Below are positions 37,131-45,473 of a DNA stretch of 64,000 nt, piece by piece (position 1 is the first letter of the stretch; every line of letters begins with the position of its first letter). The position numbers were made by a program, and so were the translations under genes. Below the pieces are notes generated by a model. It had not been told where the DNA came from, did not search any database, and saw nothing but the letters and a program-made list of their open reading frames with translations. The DNA comes from Sphingomonas sp. SORGH_AS_0950 (GTDB lineage Bacteria; Pseudomonadota; Alphaproteobacteria; Sphingomonadales; Sphingomonadaceae), in NCBI RefSeq assembly GCF_030818415.1, contig NZ_JAUTAE010000001.1, positions 3,808,001 through 3,872,000 of the forward strand, given 5' to 3'.

Positions 37131-38361
37131 ATGCTCCGTCGTTTCGCCCGCCCGCTCGCCGCCGCGCTGCTGCTCCAGATGGCCGTTCCCGCCACGGCGC
37201 AGGAGGTGCTGGACACCGACCCCAACACGCTCGCCCCGTCCCAGGACCCCAAGCGCACCGCCAATGGCCTCGCCCAGACCCCGCCCATGGGCTGGAACAG
37301 CTGGAACAAGTTCGCCTGCAACGTGAACGAGGATGTGATCCGCCGGACGGCGGATGCGATGGCCTCCAACGGGATGAAGGCGGCGGGATATGAATATATC
37401 GTCATCGACGATTGCTGGCACGGCGCGCGCGACGCCAATGGCTTCATCACCGAGGATCGCCAGCGCTTTCCCGGCGGGCTGAAGGCGCTGGGCGACTATA
37501 TCCATGCCAAGGGGCTGAAGTTCGGCATCTATTCGGATGCGGGCACCAAGACCTGTGGCGGGCGTCCGGGCAGCCAGGGGCATGAATATCAGGACGCGCT
37601 GAAATTTGCGCGCTGGGGCGTCGACTATCTGAAATATGACTGGTGCTCGACGGGCGTGCGCAATGCCGAGGAAGCCTATGCGACCATGGCCGATGCGCTG
37701 CGCGCGACGGGGCGGCCGATCCTGTTCTCGCTATGCGAATGGGGCCATTCGCGGCCCTGGCTATGGGGTGCGAAGATCGGCAATATGTGGCGCACCACCG
37801 GCGACATCACCGACAAATGGGAAGGCAAGCACGGCTATAGCTGGGGCGTGGCGTCGATCGTCGACATGAACGAGCCGCTCTGGCCCTTTGCCGGGCCGGG
37901 GCACTGGAACGATCCCGACATGCTGGAGGTCGGCAATGGCGGATTGAGCGACACCGAATATCGCGCGCATTTCTCGCTCTGGGCGATGATGGCCGCGCCG
38001 TTGATCGCGGGCAACGGACGTCGCGGCCATGACGCCCGCGACCCGCGACATCCTGCTGAACCGCGACGTCATCGCGGTCGATCAGGACCCGCTGGGCGCG
38101 CAGGGCCACCGGGTGGCGCGCGACGGCCAGCGCGAGGTCTGGGTCAAGCCCATGGCCGATGGCGGCCGCGCCCTGCTGTTCTGGAACCGGGGCGAGACCC
38201 CCGCGCGGATCGGGGCGGACTGGACGCAACTCGGCCTGCCCGCCACAACCCGCCTGCGCGCGCGCGACCTGTGGACGCACAAGGATCTGGGCCGTCTGTC
38301 CCGCCGCTACGAGGCGGAGGTGGCGCCGCACGGCGTGGCGATGATCCGCCTCCAACCCTGA
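37131..38361 (+). pseudogene. GH27 alpha-galactosidase, frameshifted
   Basis: Classical GH27 alpha-galactosidase by sequence: signal peptide ending near ATAQEV, PPMGWNSWNKF, YIVIDDCWHG, nucleophile in DYLKYDWCST and acid/base region WNDPDMLEVGNG, then LSDTEYRAHFSLWAMMAAPL. At the codons after IAGN the frame is broken by one extra G at 38016-38017. Removing it restores DVAAMTPATRDILLNRDVIA and a normal C-terminal beta-domain ending at 38361. As sequenced, the protein would lose that domain and gain ~120 arginine-rich residues ending at 38420, antisense to the oxoprolinase. The gene follows the mannanase by 18 bp, so they form one operon. Either a recent pseudogene or an assembly error. Confidence 0.85.
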
Positions 38362-38382
38362 AGCGGAGATGGGCGCGAGCGG

Positions 38383-41300
38383 TCAGAGGCCCGCGCCGCC
38401 CCCGCCGGGTGTCTCGATGACGATCCGGTCCCCCGCCTGGAGCTCGACCTGATCGACGCCGGGCAGGGCGTGCCTGGTGCCGTCCGCCTGGACCAGCCAT
38501 TGTCGGCCCACGGCTCCGGCACCGCCACCCGCCAGGCCGAAGGGCGCGACGATCCGGCGCGAGGCGACGATGGTGGCGGTCATCGGCTCCAGCGCGGTGA
38601 TCTCGCGAATGGCCCCGTCGCCGCCGCGATGGTGACCGCTGCCCCCCGATCCCCGGCGGATGTCGAACCGGTCGAGTCGGACGGGATAGCGGAGTTCCAG
38701 TATCTCGGGATCGGTGATCCGCGTGTTCGTCATATGGCTGTGCACCGCCGATGCGCCGTCAAAGCCCGGCCCGGCACCGGTTCCGCCGCAGATCGTCTCG
38801 TAATATTGATAGCGGTCGTTGCCGAACAGGAAGTTGTTCATCGTCCCCTGCGACGCGGCGCAAGCCCCCAGCGCGCCGAGCAGGGCGTTGCAGACCGCTT
38901 GGCTCACCTCGGTATTGCCCGCCACCACCGCGCTGCCGGGCGGGGGCGACAGGAAGCTGCCCGCCGGGATGATGATGGTCAGCGGCGCCAGGCATCCCTC
39001 GTTCAGCGGCAGGTCCTCGCCGATCAGGCAGCGAAAGGCATAGAGCACGACCGCGCGGGTGACCGCCGGGGGCGCGTTGAAATTGCCGGGGCGGGCAGGG
39101 CCGGTGCCGGTGAAGTCGATCGTCGCCGCCCGCGCCGCCCGGTCGACCGTGACCCGCACCGCCAGCGGCGTGCCGTCGTCCATCGCATAGGCGAAGGCCC
39201 CGTCCTCCAGCCGCGACAGGACACGGCGGATGCTTTCCTCCGCCTGGTCCATGACATGCCCCATATAGGCGTGCACCATCGGCCAGCCGCTGGCGGCGAT
39301 CAGCGCGTTCAGCTCGGCGATGCCGGTCGCGTTGGCGGCGAGCTGCGCCTTGATGTCGGCGACATTGGTGTCCGGGCTGCGCGCGGGATAGCGCGCCCCG
39401 GCCAGCAGCTCGCGAAACGCCGCCTCACGCAGCGTGCCGCCATCGACCAGCAGGAAGTCGTCGATCACCACGCCCTCTTCCTCCAGCGTGCGCGACAGCG
39501 GCGGGGTCGATCCGGGGGTCAGCCCACCGATATCGGCATGATGGCCGCGATTGGCGACGAAGAAGCGGATATGCTCGCCCGCCTCGTCGAAGACGGGGGC
39601 GATCACCGTCACGTCGGGCAGGTGGGTGCCGCCGTTGAACGGGTTGTTGAGCGCGACGACATCGCCGGGCTTGAGCGTGGCGGACCGGCTGGCGATGACG
39701 GCGCGGACGCTTTCGCCCATCGCGCCCAGATGGACGGGGACGTGCGGCGCGTTGGCGACCAGCCGTCCCTGGCCGTCGAAGAGCGCGCAGGAGAAGTCGA
39801 GCCGCTCCTTCATGTTCACGCTGCGCGAGGTGTTGCGCAGGACGACGCCCATGCGCTCGGCGATGCCCATGAAGCGGGTGTTGAACAGTTCGAGCTGCAC
39901 CGGATCGACCAGGCGCGGGTCGGGGGCGCTACGCGTGTCCGATGCGTCATGCGCGAGCAGCAGTTCGCCGCCGTCGCCGACGCGCAGCGTCCAGCCCGGC
40001 TCGACCATCGTCGTCGCGATCGCCTCGCGGATCAGCGCGGGGCCTGCGATGCGGTCGCCGGGTCTCAGCGTGGCGCGGTCATGGACGGGGGTCGCGTGCT
40101 CCGCACCGTTCGTCCAGACCGACACATGCGAAAGCGGCGGCGGCAGCGGACCCTCGCGCGGCGGGAGCGGCGGGGGCGTCACCGGCTCGCCGGGCAGGAT
40201 CGCCTCGACCATCACGCTTTCGACGACCAGTTCGGCGTTCGGGCTGACGAAGCCGAAGCGCGCCCGGTGCGCCGCCTCGAACGCGGCGTGCATGGCGTCG
40301 TCCTCGGCCCAGTCGACGGGCAGCGCGGTGTCGGTCCCGGCATAGCGCAGGTGAACGGTGGCGACGCGGCGTGCCCCGGCGCCGACCTCCGCCGCCGCTT
40401 CGTCGCCGAGTGCCGCCATGATGGCGTCCAGCGGCGTGCCCAGCGGCCGCTCGACCGATCGTTGACGGATCGCCACCCGGTCGGCCAGTCCCATGCCATA
40501 GGCCGACAGCACGCCCGCTAGCGGATGGATCAGCACCGTGCGCATCCCCAGCACCTCGGCGACGCGGCAGGCATGTTGCCCACCGGCCCCGCCGAAACAT
40601 TGCAGCGCGAAGCCGGTCACGTCCTCGCCGCGCTCCAGCGCGACACGCTTGATGGCCGCCGCCATATGCGCGACGGCCACCTCCAGGAATCCCTCCGCCA
40701 CGGCGCGGGGATCGGCCATGCCCATCTCCGCCGCCAGCTCGGCAAAGGCGCGGCGGGGTGCCTCCATGTCGAGCGGCTGGTCGCCGTTCGGGCCGAAGAC
40801 CGCGGGGAAATGCGCGGGCTGGATCTTGCCGACCAGCACATTGGCGTCGGTCACGGTCAGCGGGCCGCCGCGCCGATAGCAGGCGGGGCCGGGATGGGCG
40901 CCCGCGCTGTCCGGGCCGACGCGGAACCGCGATCCGTCATAATGCAGGATCGATCCGCCGCCCGCCGCGACCGTGTCGATCGCCATCATCGGCACGCGCA
41001 TCTCGACGCCCGCGACCTCGGCATCGAGCACCCGCTCGAACCGCCCGGCATAGAGCGCGACGTCGGTGGAGGTGCCCCCCATGTCGAAGCCGATCACCCG
41101 GTCGATCCCCGCCGCCTGCGCGGTGCGCGCGGCGGCGACGACGCCTCCGGCCGGGCCCGACAGGATCGCGTCCTTGCCCTGAAAGGCGCGCGCATCGGCC
41201 AGCCCGCCGCTGGACTGCATGAAGTGGAGCGGGATCGGCCCCAACGCGCCCGCCACCCGATCGACATAGCGACGCAGCACGGGCGACAGATAGGCATCGA

Positions 41301-41928
41301 CCACCGCCGTCCGCCCGCGCGCGACCAGGCCGATCATCGGGCTGACGACATGGCTGGCAGAAATCTGGGTGAAGCCCGCCGCGCGCGCCAGCGCGGCGAC
41401 GCGCGCTTCGGTGTCGCCATGCGCCCAGCCATGGGTGAGCGCGATCGCCACCGCCTCGAAACCCTCCGCGCGTTTCGCCGCCAGCTGCGCGGCGGTTTCC
41501 TCCTCGTCCAGCGGTAGGACCACCATGCCGTCGGCGTCGATCCGGCCGCCAATCTCGATCACCCCGTCATAGAGCGGGGCGGGGCGGCGAACGGCGAGGT
41601 CGAACAGGCGCGGGCGGGTCTGGTCGCCGATGACGAGCAGATTGGCAAAGCCCCGGTCGACCACCAGCAGCGTCCGCGCACCTTTGCGTTCCAGCAGCGC
41701 ATTGGTCGCGACGGTCGTCCCCATCTTGACCTCGGCGATGCGATCGGCGGGCAGGGGCGCGTCGTCCGCGAGCCCCAGGATCGTGCGGATGCCCGCGATA
41801 GCCGCATCGGCATAACGTTCGGGCGCCTCGCTCAACAGCTTGGCGGTGGTCAGCGTTCCGTCGGGGGCGCGGGCGACCACGTCGGTAAAGGTGCCGCCAC
41901 GATCGATCCAGAACGACCAGCCTGCCAT
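38383..41928 (-). CDS. 5-oxoprolinase/hydantoinase (fused HyuA-HyuB)
   Basis: 1181-residue cytosolic ATP-dependent amidohydrolase joining both subunits. Residues 1-~670 are the HyuA-like ATPase part (WIDRGGTFTDVVARAPDG at the N-terminus; FDMGGTSTDVALYAG); the rest is HyuB-like (DPVQLELFNTRFMGIAERMG; NNPFNGGTHLPDVTVI; FFVANRGHHADIGG). Fused proteins of this length match eukaryotic-type 5-oxoprolinases, which open pyroglutamate to glutamate using ATP; hydantoinase activity is the alternative. GGAGGTGG lies before ATG 41928. It diverges from a MarR gene across 103 bp with a palindromic site, and DUF969/DUF979/DUF2891 lie on the other side, suggesting one 5-oxoproline module. Confidence 0.92.
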   Translation of the reverse strand: MAGWSFWIDRGGTFTDVVARAPDGTLTTAKLLSEAPERYADAAIAGIRTILGLADDAPLPADRIAEVKMGTTVATNALLERKGARTLLVVDRGFANLLVIGDQTRPRLFDLAVRRPAPLYDGVIEIGGRIDADGMVVLPLDEEETAAQLAAKRAEGFEAVAIALTHGWAHGDTEARVAALARAAGFTQISASHVVSPMIGLVARGRTAVVDAYLSPVLRRYVDRVAGALGPIPLHFMQSSGGLADARAFQGKDAILSGPAGGVVAAARTAQAAGIDRVIGFDMGGTSTDVALYAGRFERVLDAEVAGVEMRVPMMAIDTVAAGGGSILHYDGSRFRVGPDSAGAHPGPACYRRGGPLTVTDANVLVGKIQPAHFPAVFGPNGDQPLDMEAPRRAFAELAAEMGMADPRAVAEGFLEVAVAHMAAAIKRVALERGEDVTGFALQCFGGAGGQHACRVAEVLGMRTVLIHPLAGVLSAYGMGLADRVAIRQRSVERPLGTPLDAIMAALGDEAAAEVGAGARRVATVHLRYAGTDTALPVDWAEDDAMHAAFEAAHRARFGFVSPNAELVVESVMVEAILPGEPVTPPPLPPREGPLPPPLSHVSVWTNGAEHATPVHDRATLRPGDRIAGPALIREAIATTMVEPGWTLRVGDGGELLLAHDASDTRSAPDPRLVDPVQLELFNTRFMGIAERMGVVLRNTSRSVNMKERLDFSCALFDGQGRLVANAPHVPVHLGAMGESVRAVIASRSATLKPGDVVALNNPFNGGTHLPDVTVIAPVFDEAGEHIRFFVANRGHHADIGGLTPGSTPPLSRTLEEEGVVIDDFLLVDGGTLREAAFRELLAGARYPARSPDTNVADIKAQLAANATGIAELNALIAASGWPMVHAYMGHVMDQAEESIRRVLSRLEDGAFAYAMDDGTPLAVRVTVDRAARAATIDFTGTGPARPGNFNAPPAVTRAVVLYAFRCLIGEDLPLNEGCLAPLTIIIPAGSFLSPPPGSAVVAGNTEVSQAVCNALLGALGACAASQGTMNNFLFGNDRYQYYETICGGTGAGPGFDGASAVHSHMTNTRITDPEILELRYPVRLDRFDIRRGSGGSGHHRGGDGAIREITALEPMTATIVASRRIVAPFGLAGGGAGAVGRQWLVQADGTRHALPGVDQVELQAGDRIVIETPGGGGAGL

Positions 41929-41951
41929 CGCGCCACCTCCATGAGAAATTG

Positions 41952-41966
41952 TCGACGAATCGTCGA
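41952..41966. promoter_or_regulatory. Operator-like palindrome between oxoprolinase and MarR
   Basis: TCGACGAATCGTCGA has perfect 7-bp arms around one central base, in the 103-bp gap between the divergent oxoprolinase and MarR genes. A second related half-site pair (ATCGTCGAT and ATCGGCGAT, direct repeats at 41960-41968 and 41973-41981) overlaps it. Likely MarR binding site controlling both directions. Confidence 0.5.
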
Positions 41967-42031
41967 TAAACTATCGGCGATGGATTGACAGCCCATAGAA
42001 ACGCCGCAACCCTGATCGCGCAGGAGGCGGC

Positions 42032-42541
42032 ATGACCAACGACAAGCGGGCGATCGTATCTTCGGCGCATCTGGCCGATGGCGCGGCCCCGGCGCTGTCC
42101 GAGCTGGAGTTCAGCCTGACGCTGGCCGCCGCCGCCTATCAACGCTGGATCGTGCGCTGCGCGGCGGCGGCGGGACTGGCGCTGGCACCGCTGGAGGTGC
42201 TGATCCTGCACACCGTCCGCCACCGCGATCGCGCCAAGCGGATCGCCGACATCGCGCTGGTGCTGGATGTCGAGGACACGCATCTCATCACCTATGCGAT
42301 CCGCAAGCTGGAACGCGCGGGACTTGTCGCCACCGATCGGTCCGGCAAGGAAAAGCGGATCGCGGCGACCGAGGCGGGCCGCGATTTCTGCCTGCACTAT
42401 CGCGACATCCGCGAACGCGTGCTGGCCAGCGCCGTCGTCGCCGACGGTCCGGACGGCCAGGCGCTGTCGGAGGCGGCCGACCTGCTGCGCTCGCTGTCGG
42501 GCCAGTATAACCAGGCGGCGCGAGCTGCCGCGACGCTTTAG
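42032..42541 (+). CDS. MarR-family winged-helix regulator
   Basis: 169-residue winged-helix protein. The pattern LEVLILHTVRHRDRAKRIADIALVLDVEDTHLITYAIRKLERAGLVATDRSG shows helix-turn-helix (approx. residues 54-95) and wing, as in MarR/HTH_27 proteins, with a long N-terminal helix and C-terminal dimerisation helix. The ligand could be the substrate of the adjacent oxoprolinase (5-oxoproline or a hydantoin), by position only. AGGAGGCGGC precedes the ATG. It heads the operon MarR-DUF969-DUF979-DUF2891 (15 bp to the next gene) and faces the oxoprolinase, so autoregulation and control of both transcripts is likely through the palindrome at 41952. Confidence 0.82.
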   Translation: MTNDKRAIVSSAHLADGAAPALSELEFSLTLAAAAYQRWIVRCAAAAGLALAPLEVLILHTVRHRDRAKRIADIALVLDVEDTHLITYAIRKLERAGLVATDRSGKEKRIAATEAGRDFCLHYRDIRERVLASAVVADGPDGQALSEAADLLRSLSGQYNQAARAAATL

Positions 42542-42556
42542 CGAGAGGCCGCCGCC

Positions 42557-43222
42557 ATGCTCGTCCTGTCGGGAATCGCAATCATCATCATCGGCTTCGC
42601 GCTGGGCGTGAACCCGTTGCTGGTGGTGACCGTCGCCGCGCTAGCCAGTGCGGCGGCTGCGGGGTTCGGGCCGGTCGCGGTGATCGCAATGATCGGGCGG
42701 GCCTTTGTCGATGCGCGGTTCCTGGCGGTCCCGTTCCTGGCGCTGCCGATGATCGGTCTTCTGGAGCGCGCAGGGCTGCGCGAAAAGGCGCGCGACATCG
42801 TGCGGGGGTTGCGCCGGGCGACGACCGGGCGGGTGCTGCTCGGTTATCTCGCATTGCGTCAGATCACGGCGGCGCTGGGGCTGGTGTCGCTGGGCGGGCA
42901 TGTCCAGATGGTCCGGCCGATCGTCGCCCCGATGGCAGAGGGGGCGGAGGAGCGCGACGAGCGCCAGCCGCTCGACCCCGACACGCGCGACCAAATCCGC
43001 GCGCATGCCGCCGCCGTCGACAATATCGGCGTGTTCTTCGGCGAGGATGTGTTCATCGCGATCGGATCGATCCTGCTGATCCGCGCGATCCTCGAACAGG
43101 ACGGCGTGGCGGTCGCACCGCTGGACGTCGCGCTCTGGGCGATCCCGACCGCCGTCGCGGCGTTCCTGATCCACGGCGCGCGCCTGTTGCTGCTCGACCG
43201 GCGGTTGCGGCGGCGGGCATGA
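42557..43222 (+). CDS. DUF969 membrane protein
   Basis: 221-residue integral membrane protein with family signatures of DUF969: VNPLLVVTVAALASA, FVDARFLAVPFLALPMIGLLERAGL, LRQITAALGLVSLGGHVQMVRP and IRAHAAAVDNIGVFFGEDVF. It has about five to six hydrophobic segments, with the conserved polar LGGHxQMxRP loop looking functional. In Gram-positive genomes DUF969 and DUF979 genes sit beside pyrrolidone-carboxylate peptidase, which points to 5-oxoproline transport; no biochemical proof is known to me. Overlaps the DUF979 ATG by 4 bp (ATGA), so the two are likely the subunits of one transporter. Confidence 0.9.
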   Translation: MLVLSGIAIIIIGFALGVNPLLVVTVAALASAAAAGFGPVAVIAMIGRAFVDARFLAVPFLALPMIGLLERAGLREKARDIVRGLRRATTGRVLLGYLALRQITAALGLVSLGGHVQMVRPIVAPMAEGAEERDERQPLDPDTRDQIRAHAAAVDNIGVFFGEDVFIAIGSILLIRAILEQDGVAVAPLDVALWAIPTAVAAFLIHGARLLLLDRRLRRRA

Positions 43223-44181
43223 TCGGGCTCGATGCGATCGGGATGGCGGCGGCGACGCTGCCCGCGGCGGTGGCGGCGCATCATGCCTGCGATCGGGGGG
43301 CGCCGACGCGCTGGCGCAACGCCGGGTTCTGGGGACTCTTCGCGGCGCTGCTGGGGGTGGGGCCGTGGCTGCCCGATCTGCTCGCCGGGTGTCTCGTCCT
43401 CGTGATGGTGGGCCTCGCGACCTGGGGGCTGCGTCCCTCGGCCGTCGCCAGCAGCGACGCGGAGCAGCGCGCCGCCTCCGCGGCGCGACTGGGCCGCCGG
43501 CTGTTCGTGCCCGCGCTGATGCTGCCCGCCGTCACGCTGGCGGGGACGCTATCGGTCGGCAAGGGCCGGATCGCGGGTGTGGCGCTGATCGACCCGAAAC
43601 AGGTGACCCTGGTCGCGCTGGTGGCCGGTTCGATCGTCGCCCTCCTGCTGGCCGTGCGTCTCACCCGGCCGCCGCGCACCGCGCCGGTCGCCGAGGCGCG
43701 GCGGCTGGTCGACTCGATCGGCTGGGCGATGGTCTTGCCCCAGATGCTGGCGGCGCTGGGCGGCGTGTTCGCGATGGCGGGCGTGGGCAAGGTCGTTGCG
43801 AGCGGCGTCGTGAACATCGTCGCGCTCGACACGCCGCTGGCCGGGACGATCGCCTATTGCGTCGGGATGGCGCTGTTCACGATGGTGCTGGGCAATGCCT
43901 TTGCCGCCTTTCCGATCATGACGGCGGGCATCGGCCTGCCGCTGCTGATCCGCCATTTCGGCGGCGATCCGGCGGTGGTCGCGGCGCTGGGCATGTTGTC
44001 GGGCTTTTGCGGGACGCTGATGACGCCGATGGCGGCGAACTTCAACCTGGTGCCTGCGGCGGTCCTCGAACTGCGGGACCGGTTCGGGGTGATCCGCGTC
44101 CAGTGGCCGACCGCGCTGATGCTGCTGGCGTTCAATATCGCGGTGCTGACGCTCTGCGCCTTTCCTGGAGGATTGCGATGA
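43219..44181 (+). CDS. DUF979 membrane protein
   Basis: 320-residue polytopic membrane protein of the DUF979 family. Characteristic: RWRNAGFWGLFAALLGVGPWLPDLLAGCLVLVM at the front, GRRLFVPALMLPAVTLAGTLSVGKG, a GVFAMAGVGKVVASGVV segment, and CGTLMTPMAANFNLVPAAVLEL near the end; nine to ten hydrophobic segments. The family always pairs with DUF969 in my reading of known loci and, with it, is a candidate permease for pyroglutamate or small acyl-amides. ATGA overlaps at both ends, with DUF969 upstream and DUF2891 downstream, argue for equal expression of all three. Confidence 0.9.
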   Translation: MIGLDAIGMAAATLPAAVAAHHACDRGAPTRWRNAGFWGLFAALLGVGPWLPDLLAGCLVLVMVGLATWGLRPSAVASSDAEQRAASAARLGRRLFVPALMLPAVTLAGTLSVGKGRIAGVALIDPKQVTLVALVAGSIVALLLAVRLTRPPRTAPVAEARRLVDSIGWAMVLPQMLAALGGVFAMAGVGKVVASGVVNIVALDTPLAGTIAYCVGMALFTMVLGNAFAAFPIMTAGIGLPLLIRHFGGDPAVVAALGMLSGFCGTLMTPMAANFNLVPAAVLELRDRFGVIRVQWPTALMLLAFNIAVLTLCAFPGGLR

Positions 44182-45152
44182 CCCCCATTCGTGCCGCGAC
44201 ATTCGCGCGGATCGCGCTCGGCCATGTCACCCGCGAATATCCGCACAAGGCCGATCATGTGATGACCGGCGAGGACGACCCGTATCGCCCGCGCGCGGTG
44301 CATCCGATCTTCTTCGGCAGTTTCGACTGGCATAGTTGCGTCCATGGCTATTGGCTGCTCGCCCGGATCCGGCGGCTGTTCCCCGATCTGGCCGAGGTCG
44401 CCGCCATCGACGCGCTGTTCGACGCGGCCTTCACCCCCGAAAAGGTCGCGGCGGAGTGCGCCTATCTCGACCGGCCGAGCGCGCGCGGGTTCGAGCGGCC
44501 CTATGGCTGGGCGTGGCTGCTGATGCTCCAGAGCGAGTTGATGGTCGCGGGGCTGGGCCATGCGGACACGCTGCGACCGCTGGCGGAGGCCTTTGCGGCA
44601 CGATGGCGCGCGCATTTGCCGCTGATGACCTATCCGGTGCGCGCGGGGACGCATGCCAACACCGCCTTCGCGCTGGTGCTCGCCGATCGCTATGCGCGGG
44701 TCGCCAACGACCAGGCGATGCGCGGCGCGATGATCGAGCGCGCGCACCACTGGTTCGGCGCGGATCGCCAGGCTCAGGTCTGGGAGCCGAGCGGCGAGGA
44801 TTTCCTGTCCCCGACGCTGATGGAGGCCATGGCGATGCAGCGCCTGTTGCCCGCCGACGCCTTTGCCGACTGGTTCGCGGCGTTCCTGCCGGGGCTTCCC
44901 GATACGCTGGCCACCCCGGCACGCGTCAGCGACCGCAGCGACGGCCGGATCGCGCATCTCGACGGCCTGAACCTCAGCCGCGCCTGGGCGATGCAGGCGC
45001 TGGCGGCGACACCGGAGGCCAGGCTGCGCGACGCCCTGCAAGCCGCCGCCGCCGACCACCTCGCCGCGGCGATCGACGAGGTCGCAGGCGACTATATGGG
45101 CGAACACTGGCTGGCGAGCTTCGCCATGCTGGCCTGCACGGGCACGGATTGA
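44178..45152 (+). CDS. DUF2891 protein
   Basis: 324-residue soluble protein of DUF2891. The signature HVTREYPHKADHVM opens it, followed by HPIFFGSFDWHSCVHGYWLL, which includes two histidines, and RPYGWAWLLMLQSEL. The mostly alpha-helical composition with repeated W/H residues resembles alpha/alpha-barrel hydrolases, but no activity is known to me. It lacks a signal peptide. Its ATG overlaps the DUF979 stop (ATGA), so it belongs to the MarR-DUF969-DUF979 operon. An amidohydrolase or isomerase feeding the neighbouring oxoprolinase is conceivable; unproven. Confidence 0.9.
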   Translation: MTPIRAATFARIALGHVTREYPHKADHVMTGEDDPYRPRAVHPIFFGSFDWHSCVHGYWLLARIRRLFPDLAEVAAIDALFDAAFTPEKVAAECAYLDRPSARGFERPYGWAWLLMLQSELMVAGLGHADTLRPLAEAFAARWRAHLPLMTYPVRAGTHANTAFALVLADRYARVANDQAMRGAMIERAHHWFGADRQAQVWEPSGEDFLSPTLMEAMAMQRLLPADAFADWFAAFLPGLPDTLATPARVSDRSDGRIAHLDGLNLSRAWAMQALAATPEARLRDALQAAAADHLAAAIDEVAGDYMGEHWLASFAMLACTGTD

Positions 45153-45278
45153 GGCGGGGGGCCGTGTCTGGTCGGGAGCGATCGACGTGTGAAAAGGTCG
45201 CTGATCCGACGGGTGTGGCTCTTCGCCTATCGGCACATGGCTGAACCATACCAAGCGCTATCCAACCTTTGAAAAGGC

Positions 45279-45354
45279 TGGTGACCCCTACGGGACTCGA
45301 ACCCGTGTTTTCGCCGTGAGAGGGCGACGTCCTAGACCGCTAGACGAAGGGGCC
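45279..45354 (-). tRNA. tRNA-Glu (anticodon CTC), CCA encoded
   Basis: On the minus strand the 76-nt sequence folds as a cloverleaf: acceptor GGCCCCT pairs with AGGGGTC, a D-arm GTCTAGCGGTCTAGGAC, anticodon stem TCGCC/GGCGA with loop CTCTCAC (anticodon CTC, reading GAG), and a T-arm with the loop TTCGAGT. The discriminator A and a template-encoded CCA end it. No integrase or duplicated tRNA end lies nearby, so it is not evidently an integration site. Confidence 0.95.
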
Positions 45355-45432
45355 GTTTGCGGTGGAGGGGCGCAATTAGCGGGGGTGGGGCGGGGCGTCA
45401 AGCGGACGGTGTACGGAAACTGTGGATAAGAT

Positions 45433-45465
45433 CGGGGCGGGGAGCCTTGCGGCTTCCCCGCCCCG
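45433..45465 (-). terminator. Likely terminator hairpin after DAHP synthase
   Basis: A GC-rich stem (CGGGGCGGGGAGCC with its near complement at 45452-45465) begins 8 bp beyond the DAHP synthase stop. The T-run on the minus strand is poor (ATCTTATCC), so termination is plausible, not certain. Confidence 0.5.
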
Positions 45466-45473
45466 CATACCGG

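Noticed and set aside
45279..45354. tRNA-Glu as an integration site for a genomic island
   Set aside because: No integrase, no duplicated tRNA 3' end and no composition change beside it.
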